Below are positions 33,186-42,996 of a stretch of 64,000 nucleotides of DNA, one piece after another. How positions within the stretch are numbered: the first letter of the stretch is position 1; every line of letters begins with the position of its first letter. Under the pieces are notes generated by a model. That model made no database searches and had not been told where the DNA came from. It saw nothing but the letters and a program-made list of their open reading frames with translations. The position numbers and the translations under genes were made by a program. The stretch covers positions 62,001-126,000 of the forward strand of contig SBEG01000002.1 of assembly GCA_009668975.1 (NCBI GenBank). The letters run 5' to 3'. The DNA comes from Deltaproteobacteria bacterium. Its GTDB lineage: Bacteria > Desulfobacterota > Desulfuromonadia > Geobacterales > Geobacteraceae.

Positions 33186-35413
33186 GCATGCAGGCGAAGG
33201 AGAATGTGGATGCATTCAGCGAAGGGCAGAGGAAGGCGGCGCTCCATCCGGTGGGAAAACGGGTCATAACGGTGGCGGTCGCCGGTAACCCGAACTCCGG
33301 TAAATCCACCTTGATCAATGCCATCGCCGGCACCAGGCTCCAGGTGGGAAACTGGGCTGGGGTCACGGTGGAGAAAAAAGAGGCGATATTCGAATTCCAG
33401 GACAGAAAGATCCGGCTGGTCGATCTTCCCGGTACCTATTCCCTGTCTCCCTACACCCAGGAGGAAATCATCGCCCGTGATTACCTGGTTAACGAGAGGC
33501 CCGACCTGATCATCAATGTGGTGGACGCCACCAACCTTGAGCGCAATCTCTACCTCACCGTGCAGTTGCTGGAACTGGGGATTCCGCTGGTCATGGCTCT
33601 CAATATCTACGATGAAGCGGAGTCGAAGGGGTACAAAATCGACGTGAAGGGCATCGAAAAGATGCTCGGCATCACGGTCATCCCTACCTCTGCCGTGAAA
33701 AAAACCGGTCTGGAAGCCCTCCTGAAGGGTGCCCTGGCGACCGCGGACGACCCGTCCGGACATGTTCCTCAACAACTGAATTATGGTGAGGATATCGAGA
33801 TTGCCGCCGGTTCCATAGAGTCGGCGCTGAAGAAAAATCATCCCGCTATCCTCGATAGATACCCGAAACGCTGGCTCCTGCTGAAGCTGATGGAGGGAGA
33901 CAGCCATGTGAAGGAGGAGCTTAACATTGGTAGCGATGTGCCCATGGATGAGGCTTTGCGTCATCTGCGGAAGGCCCACGGCGAAGATATTGAAGCGATC
34001 ATGGCGGATACCCGTTATGCCCTCGCCACCGGTCTGACCCGTGAGGTTCTGACCAAGCCTGAGCTGCGCAAGATCGAGATGACCGAGAAAATCGACCGGA
34101 TCGTGTTGAACCGCTATCTGGGGATCCCGATTTTCCTCGCCGCAATGTGGCTGGTATTCAAGCTCACCTTCGACCTTTCCGCGCCCTTTGCCGATTGGCT
34201 GGATGCCATGACCAGCGGCCCCTTTAAACGTTGGGCCGAGTTCCTCCTGAGCGGTATCAACGCTCCCGATTGGACGGTGTCGCTGGTGAACGAAGGAATC
34301 ATCTCCGGCGTCGGATTCGTCCTGGTTTTCGTGCCGGTCATTTTCGCCATGATGTTCTTCATTACCTTCCTGGAAGGGAGCGGCTACATGGCACGGGCCG
34401 CCTTCGTCATGGACCGGGCCATGCATTCCATGGGCCTGCACGGCAAATCATTCATCCCGATGCTCCTGGGTTTTGGTTGTAATGTGCCTGGTATCTATGC
34501 CACCAGGACTTTGGAAAATCCACGGGACAAAGCGCTCACCGCGCTGTTGCTGCCTCTCATGTCCTGCGGCGCGCGGCTCCCGGTCTACGTGCTGTTCGCC
34601 GGAGTATTTTTTGCCGCAAACTCCGGCACCGTGATCTGGTCACTGTACGTCATGGGGATTGTCCTTGCCATCATCATGGGCATAATCTTCAAGAAGACCC
34701 TTTTCCGTGGCGAGGCCCCCATGTTCATCATGGAACTTCCTCCCTACCGGATGCCCTCGCTGCACAGTCTTTGCCTCCATACCTGGGAGAAGGGCAAGCA
34801 CTTCCTGATCAAGGCAGGAACCTATATCCTTGCGGTGTCCATCCTTGTCTGGTTCATGTTGAATCTTCCCTGGGGTGTGGAAAGCAAGAAGGACTCCTAT
34901 CTCGGCCAGGCGGGACAGGTAATGGCTCCGGCTCTGGCGCCGCTCGGTTTCGGCACCTGGGAGGCTGCTTCGTCCCTGATTACCGGCGTCATTGCCAAGG
35001 AAATAGTTGTCGGTACCATGGGTGAAATCTACGCTCCTGCAGGTGATGCCGCGAATACGGAAGAAGTTACCCCGACTCTGGGAGAAGATCTGAAAGAGAT
35101 CGTAGTTTCTTTTGGTGCGGCCGCCAAGTCAGCCGTTACATCGACCCTCGGTATTCAGGGAGAAATTGAGGAAGAGGAAGATCTGTCTTCCCTCAAAGGC
35201 GCAGTACTCGGGGCATTCACGCCACTCAGTTCGTATGCATTTATGGTCTTTGTCCTTCTCTATATGCCGTGCATGGTGGTGGCCATAGCCATGCGCCAGG
35301 AATTCGGGTCGTGGAAATGGTTTGGCGTCGCATTCCTCTACCAGACGGTCCTGGCCTGGGGAATGGCATTCATCGTCTACCAGGGCGGCAGGCTCCTGGG
35401 ATTGGGAGGTTGA
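33182..35413 (+). CDS. feoB: Ferrous iron transporter FeoB
   Basis: This 743-residue inner-membrane protein imports Fe2+. The N-terminal G domain has GNPNSGKST (G1), NWAGVTVEKKE (G2), DLPGTYSL (G3), NIYD in place of the usual NMxD (G4) and SAVK (G5). The helical membrane part (about 310-740) has two Gate motifs with the expected Cys (GFGCNVPG and MSCGARLPVY). Length is near the family norm. It is the main gene of the Fur-box-controlled operon; G4 with Ile in place of Met is a mild deviation. Confidence 0.96.
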   Translation: MSMQAKENVDAFSEGQRKAALHPVGKRVITVAVAGNPNSGKSTLINAIAGTRLQVGNWAGVTVEKKEAIFEFQDRKIRLVDLPGTYSLSPYTQEEIIARDYLVNERPDLIINVVDATNLERNLYLTVQLLELGIPLVMALNIYDEAESKGYKIDVKGIEKMLGITVIPTSAVKKTGLEALLKGALATADDPSGHVPQQLNYGEDIEIAAGSIESALKKNHPAILDRYPKRWLLLKLMEGDSHVKEELNIGSDVPMDEALRHLRKAHGEDIEAIMADTRYALATGLTREVLTKPELRKIEMTEKIDRIVLNRYLGIPIFLAAMWLVFKLTFDLSAPFADWLDAMTSGPFKRWAEFLLSGINAPDWTVSLVNEGIISGVGFVLVFVPVIFAMMFFITFLEGSGYMARAAFVMDRAMHSMGLHGKSFIPMLLGFGCNVPGIYATRTLENPRDKALTALLLPLMSCGARLPVYVLFAGVFFAANSGTVIWSLYVMGIVLAIIMGIIFKKTLFRGEAPMFIMELPPYRMPSLHSLCLHTWEKGKHFLIKAGTYILAVSILVWFMLNLPWGVESKKDSYLGQAGQVMAPALAPLGFGTWEAASSLITGVIAKEIVVGTMGEIYAPAGDAANTEEVTPTLGEDLKEIVVSFGAAAKSAVTSTLGIQGEIEEEEDLSSLKGAVLGAFTPLSSYAFMVFVLLYMPCMVVAIAMRQEFGSWKWFGVAFLYQTVLAWGMAFIVYQGGRLLGLGG

Positions 35414-35550
35414 TGGTGGAAATCAAAGATATGCTCATTGCGGGACTAATTCTGGCGGCGGCGTTCTATCTGCTCTATCACTCGGTGTGGAAAAAGAAGG
35501 GGCATTGCCAGGGGTGCGACAGCGGGAGTTGTGATTCCAAGAAGAAATGA
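35413..35550 (+). CDS. FeoB-associated Cys-rich membrane protein
   Basis: The 45-residue product starts at ATG 35413, overlapping the feoB stop by one base (TGATG). One membrane helix (IAGLILAAAFYLLYHSVW) is followed by a basic tail with Cys at GHCQGCDSGSCDSKKK. This is the small FeoB-associated Cys-rich protein found after feoB. It may replace FeoC. A GC-rich hairpin follows. Confidence 0.88.
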   Translation: MVEIKDMLIAGLILAAAFYLLYHSVWKKKGHCQGCDSGSCDSKKK

Positions 35551-35560
35551 TTAGCTTTTG

Positions 35561-35582
35561 GGGCGGCCCTGCAGGGCCGCCC
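35561..35582. terminator. Hairpin at the end of the Feo operon
   Basis: The stem GGGCGGCCCTGCAGGGCCGCCC is a perfect palindrome of 22 bases, here 35561-35582, followed by TCGTTATTTG. The T run is weak. Confidence 0.5.
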
Positions 35583-35645
35583 TCGTTATTTGTCTGGTAA
35601 AGGAAGGAGGAATTGCCGTCAAAAAAATGAATCGACCGGAAGAAG

Positions 35646-36578
35646 TCAGTCGTTGTTTGCGGATTCCATGAGAGCAAGCCGTTTCATCAAACCGCCTCGC
35701 TGGAGCTTTTCCCGGTAGTCGCTACGGTGGTTTTCCAGCAGATAGCTCAGGTAGGAGATGTTGCTCTCAATTGAGTAGTCGTACATATCGTAATCTATTT
35801 CCCAACGCTTCATGAAATGCGGGAGAAAATATATTTTCACGTTTCCAAGGTCATGTTCCATGCGGTGTTGGGCTTGCCGGAAAGAGTCGAGCGTGTTTTC
35901 CATCAGATCAAGCTCGGTCTTGAATCCCAGGACGTGCACCTCACTCAATTCCTGGAAAAGAAACAGGAGTTTTTCGAGGTAGGTTCGGTCGGCGATTTGG
36001 CCGATAATGTCAGCGGTGGCGATCATTCGAGCAAGCGTCAATTCACCCTCTGACGAAAAAGGTAAAGACTCGAGGTCCTCAGTCATGTCGGTGGACTTGA
36101 TAAAAGTACAGCAGAGCTCACAATCCGTGGCATCGTAGCCATGGGTAGCGAAATACTGATTGACGAATTCCAGGGTTCTTTCCAGGCGCACCAGGGTGTA
36201 CTTGGCTCCCGTTCCCGTGGTATCGTGATTGCGTTGAATGTACCCCGCTTCGTGGAACATGATGGCGATCAGTGCCAAGGTTACCTGCTTTTCCCGGAAG
36301 GAAACCCCTGAGGCGTGAGCGCCGTTAATGAGGCTTGCCAAGGCCAACAGGCCGTCAGTTATATGTTTCAAATCGTGATAGTGGGTGCTGCACGGACGGT
36401 AGCCGGGGTAGCTGCCGTTATAAAGATTTACCACATCTTTGAAAACACGCGAGAGCCAGGAGAAATCGTAATCAAGGTATACCTGAGAGATGAGTTGCTG
36501 GACTTCTTCAAAAACACTCTGCGGAAAATCCATTTTGATGAGGTCGGTGAGAAATAACTTATTGCGGATCGGATCCAT
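35646..36578 (-). CDS. HD/PDEase-like domain protein
   Basis: A 310-residue cytosolic protein. ATG 36578 is chosen because AGAGGA precedes it; a TTG six codons upstream is possible. The centre has STHYHDLKHITDGLLALAS, then IAIMFHEAGYIQRN and MIATADIIGQIADRTYLEKL, which are the His and Asp positions of an HD or cyclic-nucleotide phosphodiesterase-like fold. The second His-Asp pair is His-Glu here (FHEAGY). Metal binding is likely, but the substrate is unknown. It is alone on its strand. Confidence 0.7.
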   Translation of the reverse strand: MDPIRNKLFLTDLIKMDFPQSVFEEVQQLISQVYLDYDFSWLSRVFKDVVNLYNGSYPGYRPCSTHYHDLKHITDGLLALASLINGAHASGVSFREKQVTLALIAIMFHEAGYIQRNHDTTGTGAKYTLVRLERTLEFVNQYFATHGYDATDCELCCTFIKSTDMTEDLESLPFSSEGELTLARMIATADIIGQIADRTYLEKLLFLFQELSEVHVLGFKTELDLMENTLDSFRQAQHRMEHDLGNVKIYFLPHFMKRWEIDYDMYDYSIESNISYLSYLLENHRSDYREKLQRGGLMKRLALMESANND

Positions 36579-36980
36579 GAAATAATCCTCTGTCAACGGG
36601 AATTGTTCTTGCGGAAATTAAATGTATCACTGGGAAGGGCACGGCGCGCCGTGCCCCTACATTTTTAATTGCCGAAGTAATAAGCGGAAATTAACGCATG
36701 TTGTTACAGAACTTAATAGCAATAGGAGTATAAATGTCAATATAAAAAGCCCGGTTAGATTCATTGCAGCTTCATTCAGGGCGGTGTCACTGTTGCCATG
36801 GCGTTGGGTTTTTATCAGAATTTCCCTTGACAGCAAGAATGGAAAGCTGTTGCTTGCCAAATGCCGGTCCGAATTGGTAGACTGTTTGCGGATGGACACG
36901 AGAATGTCTTGAGTACCGTCCAGTCGCCTATCAGGACGTAGCTGAAACGAAAAAACAGGAAAGTCTGGGAGAGTCAACGA
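36579..36980. other. Intergenic region with palindrome
   Basis: This 402-base gap between the HD gene and the MoxR gene holds the GGGCACGG palindrome at 36637-36656. No gene is convincing: frames on both strands are shadows. A TTGACA near 36828 lacks a good -10. Nothing else is identified. Confidence 0.5.
36637..36656. repeat. 20-bp GGGCACGG palindrome, copy 2
   Basis: GGGCACGGCGCGCCGTGCCC is a perfect palindrome. It is followed by TTAATTGCCGAAG, as is the half copy near 22827. Confidence 0.8.
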
Positions 36981-37922
36981 ATGAACCTGCCGAAACGCGA
37001 CGAGATGCTGCATGTTATTGAAGCGCTGACAACGCGGTATCTGCGGGGAAAAGTCAGAGCGGTCAAGCTGTCGATGATCGCTCTTCTGACCGGCGGTCAT
37101 ATTCTGCTGGAAGATATCCCCGGCCTCGGGAAAACAACTTTGGCGCTCGCATTGTCGGGTGTGCTGGGCATGTCATTCGGCAGGCTCCAGTGCACCAGCG
37201 ATCTACTCCCCTCTGATATCACCGGACTTTCGATATTTAACCGCGACGAGGGGACGTTCACGTTCCTGCGCGGACCCATTTTCAATAATCTCCTGTTGGT
37301 CGACGAAATCAACCGGGCCATGCCCAAGACCCAAAGTGCCATGTTGGAGGCAATGGAGGAGCGGAGAGTGACGGTGGAAGGGGTGACCTATCCGTTGCCC
37401 GCTCCGTTCCTGGTCATTGCGACTCAGAACCCGGTCGAGCAGGTGGGCACCTATCCTCTGCCGGAGTCCCAGATGGATCGTTTCCTCATCCGGACCGGAA
37501 TCGGCTACCCTCCCGATGAAATTGAAAAGGCCATCATTCACGGCGGCAGCATCCGTGACGAGATTCAGCATCTCACTCCGCTGGTTCAGGTCGCCGACAT
37601 CCTCGAAGCGCGCAGCGCGGTTAAAGAAAAAATCTATCTCTCCGAAAAGATAGTCGACTATATTTTCAGCATTGTCTCCGCTACCCGCAACAATCCCTTT
37701 ATCCTCTCGGGCGTTTCAACCAGAGGCGGCATCAACATGGCGGAGGCCGCCAAGGCCCATGCCTTTCTTGAAGGGCGGGACTATGTCGCGCCCGAAGATG
37801 TGAAGGCGATTGCTGTTCCGGTGGGGGCCCACCGGTTGATCCTTGCCCCCGAGAACGAGTCGCTCGACAAGGAGGAGCTATTCAAGGCAGTGCTCAAAAA
37901 CATCGAAATACCAATCGTCTGA
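36981..37922 (+). CDS. MoxR-family AAA+ ATPase
   Basis: A 313-residue MoxR ATPase. Walker A is EDIPGLGKTTLA and Walker B is LLLVDEINRAMPKTQ, with the sensor IATQNPVEQVGTYPLPESQMDRF and the C-terminal GVSTRGG segment. MoxR proteins act with DUF58 and VWA proteins to mature or remodel envelope complexes. It is the first of three genes with DUF58 and a transglutaminase gene, with no VWA gene. The start has GGGAGAG upstream. Confidence 0.93.
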   Translation: MNLPKRDEMLHVIEALTTRYLRGKVRAVKLSMIALLTGGHILLEDIPGLGKTTLALALSGVLGMSFGRLQCTSDLLPSDITGLSIFNRDEGTFTFLRGPIFNNLLLVDEINRAMPKTQSAMLEAMEERRVTVEGVTYPLPAPFLVIATQNPVEQVGTYPLPESQMDRFLIRTGIGYPPDEIEKAIIHGGSIRDEIQHLTPLVQVADILEARSAVKEKIYLSEKIVDYIFSIVSATRNNPFILSGVSTRGGINMAEAAKAHAFLEGRDYVAPEDVKAIAVPVGAHRLILAPENESLDKEELFKAVLKNIEIPIV

Positions 37923-37966
37923 GCATTACCCGGGCAGGCTATTGGTATATTTCCATTACTCTGCTA

Positions 37967-38785
37967 ATGGGCTTTGCCGCGGTCAATACCGGCAATAACC
38001 TGCTGTTTCTCGTGGTTTCATCCCTGCTCGGTTTTATGGCCGTTTCCGGTTTGGCCGGTTGGCTGAATATTCGCGGAATAAGGGTAATACTTGATTTTCC
38101 CGATGAAATCTATGCGGGCAAAAATGTCTTTGTGACCGTTCGTCTGCAAAACCGGAAAAAACTCATGCCTTCCTTTCTCCTCAAGCTGGATGCCTTTGGC
38201 GAGAGTCTTCGCTTTCCGCTGGTGGAAAAGGGGTCCGATGATACCGGTTCGCTGATTGTCACTTTTCCGGAAAGGGGAGAAGTTGTTTCGGGGAAAGCTG
38301 TTCTCTCTTCACCTTTTCCGATTAATTTCTTCATCCGCAGCAACACGATGCAGCTTGATTCACGCTGCGTGGTCTTTCCGGTTCCTCGAGAGTGCTCTCT
38401 GCCTGGCGGACTTGGACGCAAGGATATCAGGGGCGAAAACCTGTCCACCAGAAAGGGCTCTGGCGGAGATATTGCCAGAATTCGCGATTATGTCTCCAGT
38501 GATCCTTTGAAGCTTATTCACTGGCGGCTTTCAGCACGTCACGAGGACCTGAAGGTCAAGGAACTGACGGCTCCCGCCGAAGCGCCGCTGGTAGTTGACA
38601 TCCATTCCCTGCCGGGAGCTACCCTTGAGGATAATCTCTCCTACGGGACATTTTTGATCAACAAGGCCGCACGCGCCGGACGCCCGGTCGGTTTGAGGCT
38701 TGGCCGGCTTTTTCTGCGGCCGGATTTTACCCGTATGCACCGGTTGCACCTGCTTACGGAGTTGGCGATGTATGGTAGGAATTAG
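37967..38785 (+). CDS. DUF58 protein, probably starting upstream at a non-standard codon
   Basis: The DUF58 domain has its core near residues 140-200, where GSGGDIARIRDYVSSDPLKLIHWRLSARH appears as fragments DIARIRDYVSSDP and IHWRLSARHEDL. The first ATG in frame is 37967, but it cuts the first membrane helix: the same frame upstream encodes ITRAGYWYISITLL, which is the family's normal start. No ATG, GTG or TTG lies in that part. AAGGAGG at 37869-37875 precedes an ATT at 37880, and a CTG lies at 37919. Translation probably starts at one of these, coupled to moxR. The protein anchors in the membrane. Confidence 0.75.
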   Translation: MGFAAVNTGNNLLFLVVSSLLGFMAVSGLAGWLNIRGIRVILDFPDEIYAGKNVFVTVRLQNRKKLMPSFLLKLDAFGESLRFPLVEKGSDDTGSLIVTFPERGEVVSGKAVLSSPFPINFFIRSNTMQLDSRCVVFPVPRECSLPGGLGRKDIRGENLSTRKGSGGDIARIRDYVSSDPLKLIHWRLSARHEDLKVKELTAPAEAPLVVDIHSLPGATLEDNLSYGTFLINKAARAGRPVGLRLGRLFLRPDFTRMHRLHLLTELAMYGRN

Positions 38786-40727
38786 GACGGTTCTCGATAT
38801 TCTTGCCGGTCTGATCAGCCTGGTGGGGGTGGCGCCCCTCTACCTCTATCTTGACCGGTTGCCCCAGTTGGCCTTTCCCGCTGCCTTGCTGGCGGCGGTC
38901 CTCATGGAAAAAAAGTCGATTAAACCGCTGAGCGGCAAAGTACCCACGGTAATTTCCATTACGCTCTTTCTGTTCTATGCAGTGCGGATTTCCCGCGAGA
39001 ACATTCTCGAACCGGCCATTAATATCCTGGTGATCCTTCTTGCGGTCCGGCTTCTGAGCGAGAGGATTCCCCGCAATTATCTCCAAATCTTCGCCCTGTC
39101 ACTCTTTGCCCTTTCCGCATCATCTCTCTATGATCTGAGTCCGGTTTTTCTCAGCTATCTGCTGATAATGATCCTTTGCATTGCTGCTTCACTGGTTTTA
39201 TTGACCTTTTATACCGTTGACGCAAAGTTGTCGCTGAGCCGTAGAGGGATGAAGCGCTTGATGACGGTTGCCGTGGCGATGCCCGCTGCCGCGGCACCGC
39301 TGATCCTGATAGTTTTCATCATCATGCCGCGCCCGCAGTTTCCTCTCTGGAACTTTCTGTCACCCGCCGAAGATAAGGTTACCGGTCTCAGTGAGCAAGT
39401 TATTCCTGGCTCATCACTTCTGGTCCGGACGGTGAAGAACCCGGTATTGCGGGCCGAGAGCCCTAAACTTGCACGGACGGACCTGTATTGGCGGGGGATT
39501 GTGCTGAATGCACCACAAGGTAACGCCTGGGTGAGGATGCCGGTGAGCGAACGCGCCTTTGTCGATACCAAAGGCGCGGGACTGGTACGTCAGACCATAT
39601 TGCCCGAGCCGAATTCCAGCCCGTATCTCATTACTCTCGATACTCCGGTTAAAGTTACCGGCATACGCGCCGATCAGTCGCCGGATCTGGTGTATACCCG
39701 CAAACGGACCGGTGGCAGGGTTCGCTACGTCACGGAATCATCCCTGAAACAGAATCAATCGGTTTCGGGTGCTTTCGACCGTGACATCTATTTGAGACTT
39801 CCAGAACATGTTTCGCCGCGCGTGGAAGATTTGGGGAAAAAATTTGCTGCGGAGGGAAAGACTGACCGAAAGATACTTGCTGCTCTTGAGGAGTATTTCA
39901 ATACAGCCCGATTCCGTTATTCCACGAGTGGTCTGCCACGCTCGGCTGACCCGATCGGTGAGTTTCTTTTTGAGGGCAAGGCCGGACATTGTGAACTTTT
40001 CGCAACTTCCTTCATGCTTCTTCTCCGGGAGGCAGGGGTTCCCGCGCGACTTGTGGGAGGATATTACGGTGGTGACTATAATGAACTTGGCGGATACTAC
40101 CTGGTAACGGAGGATATGGCTCATGTGTGGGTGGAGGTGTATCTGCAGGGAACTGGCTGGGTTCGGAAAGACCCGACCGTTTTTGCCCTGGATTTTGCCG
40201 GTGGTAGTGAAAATAAACGGGACTCGCTCCTCGACAGAGTGGGAAAGTTTTCTGATTACCTCAACTACTACTGGAACAATGCCATTGTAACTTACGACCT
40301 TGACAAGCAAATTACCATATTCAAGTCGGCTAATAAAGTATTGAGAAACTTTACTTTTCCCAAGGATGCACTGTGGTATCTGTTGTTTCTTCTTGGCCTG
40401 GGCGGATTTGTAGCCGGTTATCGGGTCTTTTTCGGGAGTCTGAAGTCGTCACCTGAAAAGAAGTTGCTTCGGGCCTTGTATGGAATAATCGCAAAAAAAT
40501 ATCCGGCTGAATCGATATCCTCTTCCACCGGTCTGCTTGATCTTGCGGAAAGTACCGGCGACCCTTACATCAGGGATTTTGCTGTAACGTTTTACGATTC
40601 AGTTTATCGCGACCACGTACTCTCCGCTGAGGAAGTGAAGCGGCTTCGTGGGATTCTCAGGGCCTTGGAAAGTTCCACCGGAAAAGAATTGTCAACGGGC
40701 GGAACGCGGCATAAGTCATTGACTTGA
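38772..40727 (+). CDS. Transglutaminase-like membrane protein (TgpA/DUF3488)
   Basis: This 651-residue protein starts at ATG 38772, overlapping DUF58 by 14 bases. About six membrane helices lie at residues 7-190. A periplasmic transglutaminase-core domain (about 350-480) follows, with a full triad: Cys407 in GHCELFATS, His451 in MAHVWVEVY and Asp467 in KDPTVFALD. One more helix at about 535-555 and a cytosolic tail end it. In other bacteria the family works with MoxR and DUF58; the substrate is unknown. Confidence 0.9.
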   Translation: MVGIRTVLDILAGLISLVGVAPLYLYLDRLPQLAFPAALLAAVLMEKKSIKPLSGKVPTVISITLFLFYAVRISRENILEPAINILVILLAVRLLSERIPRNYLQIFALSLFALSASSLYDLSPVFLSYLLIMILCIAASLVLLTFYTVDAKLSLSRRGMKRLMTVAVAMPAAAAPLILIVFIIMPRPQFPLWNFLSPAEDKVTGLSEQVIPGSSLLVRTVKNPVLRAESPKLARTDLYWRGIVLNAPQGNAWVRMPVSERAFVDTKGAGLVRQTILPEPNSSPYLITLDTPVKVTGIRADQSPDLVYTRKRTGGRVRYVTESSLKQNQSVSGAFDRDIYLRLPEHVSPRVEDLGKKFAAEGKTDRKILAALEEYFNTARFRYSTSGLPRSADPIGEFLFEGKAGHCELFATSFMLLLREAGVPARLVGGYYGGDYNELGGYYLVTEDMAHVWVEVYLQGTGWVRKDPTVFALDFAGGSENKRDSLLDRVGKFSDYLNYYWNNAIVTYDLDKQITIFKSANKVLRNFTFPKDALWYLLFLLGLGGFVAGYRVFFGSLKSSPEKKLLRALYGIIAKKYPAESISSSTGLLDLAESTGDPYIRDFAVTFYDSVYRDHVLSAEEVKRLRGILRALESSTGKELSTGGTRHKSLT

Positions 40728-40872
40728 TTTTGTTATACTGATACATTTTTAGCGTCTTGCATGGCACAGAGTGGTTTTTGTCGTTTCAATTTACCCCTAA
40801 TACGTCGGGGTTAGAATTTTTTTCTTGCAGACGTGCTGAAGTACCAAGATTTCAAGCAAAAGAGGGTCTACT

Positions 40873-42996
40873 TTGAGTTCTCAAAAAGACAAATTTCTGG
40901 CAAGCGCGCAAAAGTTTATCCAAAAAGGACAGTTCGATAGAGCTCTGAGAGACTATGAACAGGTTGTCACTGCGGATCCAAAAGATGTTAAACTCCGTCA
41001 GAAGCTCGCAGAATTGATGATTCGCTGCAATCGCCGTGATGATGCCATTCGTGAATACAACACCATTGCCAAGTTTTATGACGAGAATGGTTTTTATCTG
41101 AAGTCGATAGCTGTGTACAAGCAGATCCAGCGTCTTGATCCTTCGAATATCGAGATTTCTCTCTGCCTTGCTGCTCTCAATGAAAAACAGGGTATGATCG
41201 GGAATGCCCTTTCTGAATACAAAATGGTGTACGACCATTACCAGAAACAGGGTCTTGTCGATCAAGCAATCGAAATTCTCCAGAAAATGCAAGCGGTTGA
41301 TCCCGAGAATGTCGATATCCGGCTGAAACTTGCAGAAACCTACTTTGCCGTAAAATCTGAAGAAAAGGCCTATCAGGAGTTTACCCGCGCTGCCATTACC
41401 CTCAAGAATCGCGGTAACCACGACTTTTTTGAACGTGTCAACCGGAAGATTCATGACTTGTTTCCCGACAAAACAGATAGCTCCGTACTGGATATTATGA
41501 AGGAACAGCTGCGAAACGGCACGCTGAGTGATGCCATACCGAAGCTGCAGCAGATTCTCCAAGGAGCCCCTGACAACTTCGAAGCTTTGGGCCTGCTTTC
41601 CGAGGCATACCGAATCTCCGGTGAGACAGAGAATCGGGAAGAAGTTCTGCGGCGGATGGTCGAGTTGGCGCCGAACGATGTTTCCGTGAAGAAGAACCTC
41701 ATTAACTGCCGTGTCGACGCTGGCGACCTGGAGGGAAGCATTGTCCTTCTCGAGAGCTATTCATCCGAGCTTTTTACCGCAGGAGCCTATGGTGAAGTCG
41801 AACATTTTTACACTGCTCTGCAAAATCTCGCACCCTATGATCTTCGCTTGCTGGAAGGTTTGAAAAATCTTTATGAGCTGACCGGAGAGTCGTCGAAACT
41901 TGCCGATGTTCAGGTGAGTCTCAATATACTTTCCCAAAAAGATTCCTCCAAAAGCTCTCGGCAGGTTGCAGATGCTGCTCTGGAGACATCGGAAATTGCC
42001 GCTGACGACACCTCTGATTCGCCCTGGGGAGACGAGATTGATCTCACTCTGACCGACGAGGATGAATCTATGAGTGACGAGGGACCGGCTCACATCGATT
42101 CGATGGATTTCGGTTCAATTGAACTTTCCACCGCAGATGTTACCGGCGAGGAATCAAATCAGGAAGAATTTGAGATAGATATTTCCTTCGAATTACCCGA
42201 AGAGAGTGCTGTTTTTGCTCCTGAAATGGATACTCCTGCTTGGGATGCGGAACTTCCTGTTCATCCGGAGCTGGAAGAGTCGTTGCCTCTGGAAGAAGAT
42301 GTTCCCGATTTTCTTGCGCAGGAGGATTCGTATCGATTCGATGAGCCCCGTGCACCGTTGCTGCAGGAAGAATCGATCGACGCCGTTGATTTTTCTCGCG
42401 AAGAGACCGTGCTTCCTCTGACGGAGATTGTCTCTGACCAACCGCAGGTGTCGCCTTTCGAGGAACCGGAAATCCTTCCCCCTGTTGTGGATATCCCTCT
42501 CCCTGAACAACTTTCAGCTGAAGATATTTTTGCCCGCTTCATGGATGCTCCCGCACAGGATTATGAACAGGACGATACGGAGACACACTACAATCTCGGT
42601 ATCGCCTATCTGGAGATGGGGCTTCACGACGAAGCGGTCAAAGAATTTCGCATAGCGGCCAATGATCCAGACAGAAAACTGGATTCCCTGACACTTCAGG
42701 GGCTCTGTTTTCGCGATCAGGCTAAATTTGCCGATGCAGAAGAGTTGTTTACCGCGCTCTTATCCCTCGAATCCCTTGATGCCGATCGCCTCCTTGCGTT
42801 ACGTTATGAACTGGGCCTCTTGTACGAAGCCGCCGGGCGCAGAGAAGAGTCTCTGCAAGTTTTCCGTGAGATATTCGGCACGAATCCCGGCTTCCGTGAC
42901 ACCATGCAGAAGATCACTGCTTTGAGTGGCAATAAGAGTTCCTTCGACCTGTCGGACTTGGATGATGAGGATATCGAGTTGGAAGAGTTGGTGTGA
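40873..42996 (+). CDS. Large TPR protein
   Basis: A 707-residue cytosolic protein. It starts at TTG 40873 with AGAGGG upstream. TPR repeats fill residues 10-340 (AQKFIQKGQFDRALRDYEQVV, then YNTIAKFYDENGFYLKSIAVYKQI) and return at 570-680 (THYNLGIAYLEMGLHDEAVKEF). The part between (about 370-560) is highly acidic and low-complexity, with many Glu, Asp, Pro and Leu. It looks like a scaffolding or motility-related TPR protein. The stop codon abuts the dispersed repeat copy B. Confidence 0.8.
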   Translation: MSSQKDKFLASAQKFIQKGQFDRALRDYEQVVTADPKDVKLRQKLAELMIRCNRRDDAIREYNTIAKFYDENGFYLKSIAVYKQIQRLDPSNIEISLCLAALNEKQGMIGNALSEYKMVYDHYQKQGLVDQAIEILQKMQAVDPENVDIRLKLAETYFAVKSEEKAYQEFTRAAITLKNRGNHDFFERVNRKIHDLFPDKTDSSVLDIMKEQLRNGTLSDAIPKLQQILQGAPDNFEALGLLSEAYRISGETENREEVLRRMVELAPNDVSVKKNLINCRVDAGDLEGSIVLLESYSSELFTAGAYGEVEHFYTALQNLAPYDLRLLEGLKNLYELTGESSKLADVQVSLNILSQKDSSKSSRQVADAALETSEIAADDTSDSPWGDEIDLTLTDEDESMSDEGPAHIDSMDFGSIELSTADVTGEESNQEEFEIDISFELPEESAVFAPEMDTPAWDAELPVHPELEESLPLEEDVPDFLAQEDSYRFDEPRAPLLQEESIDAVDFSREETVLPLTEIVSDQPQVSPFEEPEILPPVVDIPLPEQLSAEDIFARFMDAPAQDYEQDDTETHYNLGIAYLEMGLHDEAVKEFRIAANDPDRKLDSLTLQGLCFRDQAKFADAEELFTALLSLESLDADRLLALRYELGLLYEAAGRREESLQVFREIFGTNPGFRDTMQKITALSGNKSSFDLSDLDDEDIELEELV

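Noticed and set aside
33125-34441. Minus-strand frame of 438 residues over feoB
   Set aside because: Antisense shadow of feoB, His/Gln/Gly-rich and without a domain.
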